A DNA stretch of 64,000 nucleotides, from the NCBI RefSeq assembly GCF_025502585.1, contig NZ_CP106679.1:1593001-1657000 (forward strand), in the 5' to 3' direction. This document shows positions 28,901-36,600 of this stretch, one piece after another. The position numbers were made by a program, and so were the translations under genes. The notes beneath the pieces are model-generated. The model ran no database searches. It was not told the origin of the DNA and saw only the letters and a program-made list of their open reading frames with translations. This DNA comes from Reichenbachiella agarivorans. GTDB lineage: Bacteria > Bacteroidota > Bacteroidia > Cytophagales > Cyclobacteriaceae. Numbering within the stretch: the first letter of the stretch is position 1; each line of letters opens with the position of its first letter.

Positions 28901-30315
28901 TCAACCTGAGTGTCGAGGTAGGAAGTCTTCATCAGTGGATGGGACAAGAAGGACTGCTCTCACTGAATCCCTCTTGGAAGACGATAGCAAGCAGCTCAGA
29001 TGTCGTGTCTCTGTACGTCGAAGATGAGCATGCCTGTCACTACAGTGATACCCTCACGCTTACCGTCAATCCTTTACCCATTTTTGAGATAGAGGGGATT
29101 CCAGAGATTTGCCTGGGAGATAGCACAGAATTGTCTGTTGCCTTTGCCAACATGGATTCTATCCACTGGTACACACAGAGTGCAAGTTTGGCAGTTGACG
29201 AGAGTTCCATCTTTTTCTCTCCTAGTGAGGACAGTTGGTTGTACACAGCACTCGTAGATCAGAATCGTTGTTTGTCAACTGATTCCGTGCAAGTAGTGGT
29301 TAATAGTCTGCCTCAAGCTTTGGCAGGTGCTGATTCCTTGATCTGCTATGAAACTGAGGTGCAGCTGGGTGACGATTACAGCGAAGAAGGCTGGAGTTAC
29401 TTATGGTCTTCTGAGTCAGAATTGAGTGATTCACAGGTTCAGCGACCTATCGTCTCACCACTAGTTGATGAAAGTTACTTTTTGAAAGTCACCAATCACA
29501 AGGGATGTCTAGCCTACGATACCATACAGATTTACGTCAATTCTCCTATTGTGATCAATGCAGGAGAAGATCTGGCCATTTGCTTAGGCGATGAAGTGGC
29601 TCTAGGTACTGAACCCACAGCGAGCGGTAGTTTGTTTGAGTATGCTTATACATGGAGCAGTACAACTATTGTGAATCAACCGAATGAGAGCAATCCTTTG
29701 GTCAGTCCTGAAGAAACCAGCACATATTACCTCAAAGTAAAATCGGCTTACTGTCCTGAGCAGTTTGATACGGTGACTGTGGTGGTCAATTATGCTCCAG
29801 AGATCACCGTGAGTCCTCAGCTCAGTGTAGGGCCAGATGAATCTGTGTTACTGGAAGCGACCGGAGGCGTGGAATATATTTGGTCTCCAGACAACACCCT
29901 AGATGATCCCTTGATTGCTACTCCAGAAGCTTCACCTTTGGTGACTACTACCTACTCTGTCTTGGTGACAGATAGCAATGGCTGTGAGAGTAGCGGAGAG
30001 GTCACGGTTCTCGTCCAAAATGTGCTTTTCATTCCCAATCTCTTTACGCCGAATGGCGATCAAAACAATGACCAGTTCATGGTGTATGGATCAGGGATCG
30101 CCAAGATAGATTTTCAAGTGTTTGACATGCATGGCAACCAAGTCTATCATACAAGTGATGTCGAAAAGGCCACCACGCAGGGTTGGGATGGGAGTTATCG
30201 AGGGCAAATGCTGCCAAGCGGAACTTACATCTGGTCATTGAGTGGGGCTTATCATGATGGCACTCCGCTAGAGGCCAAAGGACACAACAAAGGAACCATA
30301 AAGCTGTTGAGATGA
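25906..30315 (+). CDS. Giant surface protein: FG-GAP propeller, FnIII, tandem repeats, T9SS type B (gliding-associated) tail
   Basis: The 1469-residue protein has a signal peptide ending WLQAQ. Residues 20-370 hold six or seven FG-GAP/VCBS calcium-binding repeats (DFNNDGLPDLFVAG, DLDGDGDLDIVATG). An FnIII domain follows near 385-490. From about 500 to 1370 there are repeats of the form ICYGxxxxLxV ... VNWYS ... VAEVxxxxGCxxYDSLxVxV; three of these are almost identical (246-bp units). The C-terminus from about 1380 (VLFIPNLFTPNGDQNND ... GTYIWSLSGAYHDG) is the gliding-motility-associated, type B T9SS domain. Type B substrates are usually attached with help from a PorP/SprF partner, which is the next gene. 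Start and stop overlaps (ATGA) join it to both neighbours. Confidence 0.92.
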   Translation: MRRMKIIYTVSALFIGTWLQAQNFTKLSVSAFEPMTGAKAEWADFNNDGLPDLFVAGTNSGGISKVRIYFNNGDQTFQTLDLVNWSKVSYDIGDYNADGYLDLLISGEESGGTKHFKVFKNSNGLSFSPQSFGLISMSRGGVAWSDLDGDGDLDIVATGLDQSFAKSAVFYQNKNSAYEPVSLAVDLFSLGTVDCLDANNDGRIEVLLTGFGSDGEATSIMYTIGQNWSISEYTIALKGYGINSTDMADYNEDGYIDLAFTGFTEAASEESDLYTNNQSSFTQASSFLKKVSASSIEFADLNNDGLQDILICGLQGADVSFEYYQNAGSAGSYSFGTVAHTMENIYEGDIAVADFDLDGDLDVFQIGNSDLAFQSNFYASDAAVTYFNLAPEVPTSGVVVSQGDSVILNWSAVTDDLTSSNSITYNVYVSREAGGSDLLLSPHSLIATGYRQVATIGNAGFSTSKKIASLPEGNYYWAVQAIDGQYKGSAFSSEETFSVCYPVKIGKDTSICQNEYVTLSITDPEADVVNWYSKTDGLLLADALSYDHQALTKDTIIAEVTKTYGCVRYDTLIVSVYDLPAFNLGSDQTICYGEYFDLSVSDLGVVGLDSVNWYSTGLGSLLLDSEDLSYEVLTKDTLVAEVFNVNGCVSYDSLVVSVYDLPVFNLGSDQTICYGEYFDLSVSGLGVVGLDSVNWYSTGLGSLLLNSEDLSYEVLTKDTLIAEIFNVNGCVNYDSLIVSVYDLPSFDLGNDTTVCYGGYFDLSVSDLGVVGLDFVNWYSTGLGSLLLDSETLSYEVLTKDTLIAEVVNVNGCINYDSLILSVYDLPVFDIGADTAICYGNSVILIAGAMYDEVNWYNYPAGSSLNLDSWFFNYEVLVTDTIVAEVYDMHRCLNYDTIAIEMNVLPDYTIGEDLNICLEDTAKLLVPGSWEEVNWYTVSDQLLAQDNPEYEFEVEETLTLWSEVFTDKGCVQYDTLIVNALALPFFDLAEEEIYCFGDSINLSVEVGSLHQWMGQEGLLSLNPSWKTIASSSDVVSLYVEDEHACHYSDTLTLTVNPLPIFEIEGIPEICLGDSTELSVAFANMDSIHWYTQSASLAVDESSIFFSPSEDSWLYTALVDQNRCLSTDSVQVVVNSLPQALAGADSLICYETEVQLGDDYSEEGWSYLWSSESELSDSQVQRPIVSPLVDESYFLKVTNHKGCLAYDTIQIYVNSPIVINAGEDLAICLGDEVALGTEPTASGSLFEYAYTWSSTTIVNQPNESNPLVSPEETSTYYLKVKSAYCPEQFDTVTVVVNYAPEITVSPQLSVGPDESVLLEATGGVEYIWSPDNTLDDPLIATPEASPLVTTTYSVLVTDSNGCESSGEVTVLVQNVLFIPNLFTPNGDQNNDQFMVYGSGIAKIDFQVFDMHGNQVYHTSDVEKATTQGWDGSYRGQMLPSGTYIWSLSGAYHDGTPLEAKGHNKGTIKLLR
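27634..28371 (+). repeat. Three tandem 246-bp in-frame repeats (82 residues each)
   Basis: Units start at 27634, 27880 and 28126, exactly 246 bases apart, each beginning with the codons for YDLP. Units 1 and 2 are nearly identical in protein and very close in DNA; unit 3 differs more. Diverged versions continue downstream. The near-identity suggests recent duplication, so copy number may vary between strains. Confidence 0.9.
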
Positions 30316-31781
30316 GGAAGGTACTAATCATATCGCTGTTGATGTTGAGCTGCTGGACGGGATGGGCACAGAGACCCATCTATACGATGAATCAGTTCAC
30401 ACCACTGCTGGTCAATCCAGCTAGTCCGACATACAATTACCGCGCTGAATTGTCATTCTTCAGAGATGAAATCACCATAGCCTCGGGGGATTTCCTCAAT
30501 ACAAATAGCTTGAATGCCGATTATGTTTTCGTACAAAAGAACACAGGACGCAGGGTTTTGGGCGTGGGGATCAATGCCCTGTCTCGCGACACAGGCGAAT
30601 CTGACCTACTCAAGACCTACAATGCAGGACTGTCTGTCGCTACTCCAATCCAACTGACCACCGAACAATTTTTGCACTTCGGGATCAATGCCACTTATGT
30701 GAATGTCCGCACCTCATTGGATCAACTCACCACTGGGTCACAATGGATTGCCAGTGAGTTTAGATATGATCCCAATGCAGGCTTAGGCGAGATGTTTACC
30801 GTACAGCAGCTCAGTTATCTTTCGTTGAGTGCGGGTTTGCTTTGGTCTTTGGAGAAGGACGGGAGGCCCCACAGTTCTGCAGGTTTAGTCATCTGGGATG
30901 CCAATAGACCTAATATGTCTTTTTTTGATGAGGAAGCTAGGGTGTCTATCAACTATCAGATTTATGCAGAAAGCATCTTGTATGAGCGAGGACAGCTACG
31001 TTTGACTCCTTCTGTCTATTATCAGCGAACAGGGCAGATCAACAGCTATACAGCGCTATTTTCGACCAAGTTATTCTTTCGCAATGACAATCCCTATGAC
31101 ATCATTCGCTCGGGCAATATTGACTTGATCATGCGCTATGGATTCAATCAAGACGCTTCCATAGGCGTGGTGCTCAACCAGCCCAATTGTTCCTTTGGAT
31201 TCTCCTATAATTTCCCACTAGGGAAAGAAAATCAATACTTTCAGAGTGGCTTGCAAGTGGGTGTGACCATCAGCAAACTCCTGTGGAAACCCAAGACCGA
31301 GCGAATTGTGATAGAGTCGGTATCTAGCAGACGAAAATTTGATTTTGAGCAAGACCGTCCAGTGGTCTATCAGCAGACAGAGGTTCAACAAATGAAAACA
31401 GAGTTGGAGAAACTCGACAAGGTCAAGACCCTACAGTTTGAGCTGTCCAAAGACTTTCATTTTGAGCATGGAGAGGCTGTCTTGACAGAAAGCAGCTATC
31501 CTTTCTTGGATGAGGTGGTTGCGCTCCTCAAAGAAAATCCCAAGTGGAAGCTGCAGATCATTGGCCATACTGATAATATAGGAATCAAAAAGCATAATTA
31601 TGCCCTCTCTGTAGAGCGAGCCATCATCGTGGAAGAGTACCTCTTGAGCCAGGGGCTGCCTAGTGAGCAGATTAGTACTACGGGTCGTGGCGATACCGAA
31701 CCGATTGCAGACAATGACACAGAGCTAGGTAGAGCAGAAAACAGAAGGGTACAATTCTTAATCCATGCGGTGAATGAGTAG
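30312..31781 (+). CDS. PorP/SprF-family outer-membrane protein fused to a C-terminal OmpA domain
   Basis: The 489-residue protein has a signal peptide (LIISLLMLSCWTGWAQ) and then the PorP/SprF opening RPIYTMNQFTPLLVNPASP. A barrel of about 300 residues follows (YGFNQDASIGVVLNQ, FGFSYNFPLG). From about residue 370 there is an OmpA-type peptidoglycan-binding domain with LQIIGHTDNIG, NYALSVERA and GRGDTEPIADN ... GRAENRRVQF. SprF-like proteins help type B T9SS substrates reach the surface, and OmpA domains grip the cell wall. Having both in one chain is unusual, since they are normally separate proteins. It directly follows the type B substrate gene with a 4-base overlap. Confidence 0.9.
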   Translation: MRKVLIISLLMLSCWTGWAQRPIYTMNQFTPLLVNPASPTYNYRAELSFFRDEITIASGDFLNTNSLNADYVFVQKNTGRRVLGVGINALSRDTGESDLLKTYNAGLSVATPIQLTTEQFLHFGINATYVNVRTSLDQLTTGSQWIASEFRYDPNAGLGEMFTVQQLSYLSLSAGLLWSLEKDGRPHSSAGLVIWDANRPNMSFFDEEARVSINYQIYAESILYERGQLRLTPSVYYQRTGQINSYTALFSTKLFFRNDNPYDIIRSGNIDLIMRYGFNQDASIGVVLNQPNCSFGFSYNFPLGKENQYFQSGLQVGVTISKLLWKPKTERIVIESVSSRRKFDFEQDRPVVYQQTEVQQMKTELEKLDKVKTLQFELSKDFHFEHGEAVLTESSYPFLDEVVALLKENPKWKLQIIGHTDNIGIKKHNYALSVERAIIVEEYLLSQGLPSEQISTTGRGDTEPIADNDTELGRAENRRVQFLIHAVNE

Positions 31782-33636
31782 GTTGTCGATCTATATCGTC
31801 CATCGTCTCACACCTGAATCCCTCCAAGGGTTCTGTCAGAAAAGAGTTAACAGTGATTCTATTCGCAGTATCCTCAAGGAATTCAAACCTTGGAGGGTTT
31901 TATACAACGAAAGGTTGTATTCCGCGTGGCAAATAGCGATTGTCATCATCCTGCTGATAGCCTTATCAGGAAATCTTGCCGCACAGAATCTGGAGTCTAT
32001 CGGCAAAGGTGATGCCATCACCTTATCTGGGGGCATCAATGTCAACCAGGTATTTTATCAAGCCAATGGCGTAGAAGACCGACGCGATCCTTACAATTAT
32101 TTCCTGTCGGGCAATCTCAATTTGAGTCTGTATGGATGGAGCGTACCAGTTTCCTTTTCCTACTCCAATCAGAATGCTTCTTTTCAGCAGCCGTTCAACC
32201 AATACGGGATGAGTCCTACCTACAAGTGGGTCACGGCACATTTGGGGTACCGCAGCATGACTTTTTCCAAATACACACTCAATGGTCACTTATTCTTAGG
32301 AGCTGGCCTAGAGTTGACCCCATCCGAAAAAGTAAAAGTAGCGGTCATGTATGGACGATTGCAAAAGGAAGTTGAACTAGATACCACCCAAGTCGGTAAC
32401 CTCCCCGCCTACCGCAGGATGGGAGGAGGTGCCAAGGTCACTCTGGGAGGCAATAGTCATTCGGTTGACTTTTCTTTTTTCAAAGCGGCGGATGATGATC
32501 AGTCATTGAAAACCGATTTGGGGACAATCGAGATATTCCCGGAGGAAAATTTTGTCTTGGGTATGGGACTTAGTTCTACCTTGTTCAAAAACCTAAGCTT
32601 CAAAGGAGAGGTGGCCTACTCTGCGATATCCACCAACACCCAGTCACTGGGAGTCGAAGCTGATCACGTCTACAACAAACTTTCGTTTGCCTTCCAGCCA
32701 CGCGTCTCATCTTCCTACTACACCGCCATGAATGCCGCCCTGCAATATCAGTTCGAGAAATCAACCTTCGGGGTAGCTTATGAGCGAGTTGATCCCGGCT
32801 ATAGGACATTAGGTGCCTATTATTTCAACAATGACTTGGAGAGTATCGCCTTGACGCACAGCTCTCAGTGGCTGAACCAGCGACTCAGTGTCAGCGCGCG
32901 TGGAGGATTGCAGCGCAACAACCTCGACAACCAAGAGATGAACTCGATGAACCGCTGGTCTGGGTCACTCAGTCTCAACTACCAGGTCACCCCCAAGATC
33001 GTGACCACTGCCAATTATTCCAACTTCAGTACGGTGGTGAACTTTCGCACCCCAGAGCAACAATACAATCAGGTGACTCCCTATGACAACCTCGATACGC
33101 TCAATTACCAACAGATTTCGCAAAATGCATCCTTGGGGGTCAATTTCATGCTGGGACAGAACAAAGAGCGCCGACAAAATCTCAATATGAACATGGCCTA
33201 TCAGCAATCTGCTGAGGAGCAAGGCGGAGAGTCCAAAAACATGGGTAGCAAGTATTATAATCTCAACTCGTCGTACAGCATGAGCTTGCAGCCTTCTTCA
33301 CTGATCCTCAGTCTCTCGGGCAATGTCAACGTATCTGAGGCCGCCACCAACCGCAGCTTGATCTATGGCCCCTCCTTGTCGACCCGCAAAACGCTGGGAG
33401 AAAAGAAAGCCTCAGTGATGGGCTCCATCTCCTACAACGTCTCGGAGACCAATGACAAACTCAACAGCAGTGTGCTGAATCTGCGCCTCGGGGGCAACTA
33501 TGCCCTCAGAGAAAAGCACCAATTCAATCTAAACATCACAGCGGTCAACCGCTATACACCCAACAATGACACCCAAAGGCAGTTTCGTGAATTTGTGGCG
33601 GAGCTGGGGTACAATTTTAACTTTAGCAGCCAATGA
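31774..33636 (+). CDS. Outer-membrane beta-barrel protein of the surface locus
   Basis: This 620-residue protein has amphipathic strands throughout and a C-terminal NFNFSSQ, typical of large outer-membrane barrels. I do not recognise a named family. The start ATG 31774 overlaps the previous stop by 8 bases. An odd basic extension of about 50 residues precedes the hydrophobic signal segment WQIAIVIILLIALSGNLAAQ. That extension contains two palindromes (31820-31897 and 31902-31920) and looks like an inserted repeat read in frame. It lies between the PorP/SprF-OmpA gene and the toxin-like gene, so it may help expose or export one of them (inference). Confidence 0.8.
   Translation: MSRLSIYIVHRLTPESLQGFCQKRVNSDSIRSILKEFKPWRVLYNERLYSAWQIAIVIILLIALSGNLAAQNLESIGKGDAITLSGGINVNQVFYQANGVEDRRDPYNYFLSGNLNLSLYGWSVPVSFSYSNQNASFQQPFNQYGMSPTYKWVTAHLGYRSMTFSKYTLNGHLFLGAGLELTPSEKVKVAVMYGRLQKEVELDTTQVGNLPAYRRMGGGAKVTLGGNSHSVDFSFFKAADDDQSLKTDLGTIEIFPEENFVLGMGLSSTLFKNLSFKGEVAYSAISTNTQSLGVEADHVYNKLSFAFQPRVSSSYYTAMNAALQYQFEKSTFGVAYERVDPGYRTLGAYYFNNDLESIALTHSSQWLNQRLSVSARGGLQRNNLDNQEMNSMNRWSGSLSLNYQVTPKIVTTANYSNFSTVVNFRTPEQQYNQVTPYDNLDTLNYQQISQNASLGVNFMLGQNKERRQNLNMNMAYQQSAEEQGGESKNMGSKYYNLNSSYSMSLQPSSLILSLSGNVNVSEAATNRSLIYGPSLSTRKTLGEKKASVMGSISYNVSETNDKLNSSVLNLRLGGNYALREKHQFNLNITAVNRYTPNNDTQRQFREFVAELGYNFNFSSQ
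31820..31920. repeat. Palindromic repeat element inside the signal-peptide region of the barrel gene
   Basis: CCCTCCAAGGGTT at 31820 is mirrored by AACCTTGGAGGG ending at 31897, with about 54 bases between. A second hairpin follows: ATACAAC, GAAAG loop, GTTGTAT at 31902-31920. Similar CCTTGGAGGG palindromes are common intergenic repeats in Bacteroidota (my recollection). Here the element is translated in frame. Confidence 0.6.
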
Positions 33637-36600
33637 GGGAGCGCCATTCATTAAGCCATCACCTATCGTCCGCATTGGGTGCTTTGATACTGTTTTCGCT
33701 ACTGCTGGTGTCGTCGTGGACGATGGCGCAGAACTATCCCGTACAGGTCACCACGACGGTGATACCTCCCTACTCGCCAGAGTTGAGCCACTATTCCAGT
33801 GCGGAGGGCAACAACCTGCAGGTGTTCATCCATGTACTGGAGCTGGACAGGGTGGATTTGCGCACCAAGCTACGCATCACCATCGAGGGAGCAGGCGTGC
33901 GCCTGACAACCAGTCCTGCCTATGTGCCACCTGCGCTGATCTTGCAAGGAGGTGTGCCACAGATCTTGACAGGCTTTGATCTGAGGAATTATCTCAATCC
34001 TGACAACCTGGTGTTCGAGGGGATCACCAAAGCAGCCTTTATGCGTGGAGGGCAGTTGCCAGAGGGTTTCTATACCTTCACCATCGACGTGTTGGATTAC
34101 AACCGTGGGGTGCGCATCTCCAACCAAGGCATGTCCACAGCCTGGATCGTGCTCAACGACCCACCCTTGATCAATTTTCCATTCAATGGAGACAAGCTCA
34201 GAACCAACGAACCACAGACCCTCAACTTCTCCTGGCTGGGCAGGCATTTGGCTTCCCCCAACGCTGCCTTTAGTACGGAGTATGAGTTTGTCCTCTACGA
34301 GATGTACCCTGGCCTGTCCGCCGGGGCGGAACAAAGCAATCCCGCCGCGGCGGGCGGGCCCGATGCTGCCGTGCGCTCGTCCAACAGCATCTACCGTACC
34401 ACCACCACGCAGAGTTCGCTCTTTTATGGTCCAGCAGAGCCACAGTTGACTCCTGGAAAAAAATACGCCTTTCGGATTCGGGCATACGACGTAGGCGGGC
34501 GTGACCTGTTCAAAAACCAAGGCTACAGTGAGACCTTTTGGTTTCAATATGGCGATGCTTGCCTGCCCTTGCGCAGTACGAGTGCCGAGGTATTGGATGC
34601 CAACAGGATTCGGGTCGAGTGGGAGGCAGAGTCCACCCACACTCAGTTCAAAGTCTCCTATCGCCAAAAAGGGAAAACCAATTGGCTGTCTACCAAGACC
34701 TATAGCGGCTCGCAGATCATACCCGACCTGCAGCCAGACACAGAGTATGAGTACAAGGTAGCAGGGATGTGCCAGCAGTATGAGGGCACGGAGAGCAGCA
34801 TCCAAACTGTCCGCACAGAGTTGGAGTCCGAGCAAGGAGCAGACGAAGACTTCTCCTGTGGCACGAATTCCCAATTGCCAGAGCTGAGTCCTGTGCCACT
34901 GGGTAGGGACTTGAGACCTTTTGATCAGTTCTACATCGGAGGGATCGAAGTGATCATCCTCAATGTCACCAAAAATGCAGACGACACCTACACAGGTAAG
35001 GGCTATGCCCCAGCACCGATGTTTAAGGGAGCAGGGATCAAAGTCAACATCAAGAATGTTCTCGTCAACGAAGACCACTACGCCATCGCAGGTACAGTCG
35101 TGACCAGCTATGACAAGACAGGAAGATTTATTGGAGAGATCAAAGGCAAAGAGGATGAAGAAGGAGGCGGCTTCTCGGAGGAGGAGGGCGCTCTACCAAC
35201 AGTCGTCGTGACTGTCCCTGCTGAGATCGCAACGGTGGTAGTCATAGATGGAGTCATCGTGATCACCGACGAAGCAGGTCAAGTCGTGGTGGCAGAAGGC
35301 GCCTCGGCACTGCCTGAGAAAGGCAAAACCCTGACCGTCACAGACCAAAGTGGTGACACCTGGGTCGTGGACAGTGAGGGAAATGTATCCAAAGGAGCCC
35401 CTGCAGGAGCGGCAGCCTCTTCTCCTGATGCACTCCCAGCAGGGGAACAGGTGGACTTGATCGTGGCCTTTGCTGCCTCGGACAACCAAAGCTTTGGGTT
35501 CGATGATCCGCTGGTGGATAACAAAACTACCACGAGCCTAGCCAAAGAGTATAAAAAGACCGACATCCAAGGTAAAGATTACTGGGTGGCGTGGAAGTCC
35601 CTCGCTACTGGACAGACCGATTGGGTCAATGCCATCGCCAGTGATGGCAAGAAGTTTCCCGACTATGTGGGATTCAAAACCACCACGGGAGAAATCCCCA
35701 CACAGCCCGGTGACAAGGACAACAGCAAGCGTCTCAGCATCACAGGACAACAGGCAGGGAAATCCACGGAACTGCTCGCCTACTACAAGCAAGAGGTAGA
35801 TACCGCAGGCAACGTCACAGAGCACACCATCGGGCAGCTCAATGTCATGACCTATGACAAAGTCAGCCAAAAGGTAATCATCGTACCTGTCAACACTGCC
35901 TCAGCACCGAGTGCTGCCACCCTGACTACAGCGCTCAACCGCATCTACGGCCAGGCCGTGGCGCAGTGGACAGTGGAGGTCGCCAGCAAATATACAGTCG
36001 ATGCGACTGTCCTCCAGACGCTCAACGACGGAGAAAGCGGTGTACTAGCCAGCTTCCCGAGCAACATGCAGCGTTTCAACCGAGACTTCAAGCGCAGTCT
36101 GGACAACTATGACAAAGATGCCTACTACCTCTTCCTGATCCCGGGATCGGACAGTGACAGAGCGGGCCTGTCCGCCGATAGGGCGGGATTCATGCCCTTC
36201 AAGCGGCAGTTTGGTTACATCTGGACCGACAAGACCAGCAACCAATCCACGACCATCGCCCACGAGCTAGGACATGGTGCCTTCCGTCTCAGACACACCT
36301 TCAGCACAGATAACTTCGTCGCAGCACAGGGCAGCACCGACAACCTGATGGACTATTCATCCGCCGGGGCGGGTAACGGCGGCACCCAACTCTTCAAACA
36401 CCAGTGGGACTTCGTCCACGACCCAGAGAGCATGAATGGCTGGGCACAGGATGATGCGGAGAGTGAGATGGGTGTAATAGCGTTTAACTCGGGGAGTTCT
36501 TGGAAACAGTTGTTTCCAAAAAGTGATGATGCGACTTTAACCAAGTTTCAGCAACTTTATGATGAAGTTGCTACTAATTTTGGAGTACACTACAATAGTT

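Noticed and set aside
33870-35078. Long minus-strand open frame (402 codons) inside the toxin-like gene
   Set aside because: It lies fully antisense to a clear gene in GC-rich DNA, where few stops arise by chance. Its product is Cys/His/Gly-rich without a domain or signal.
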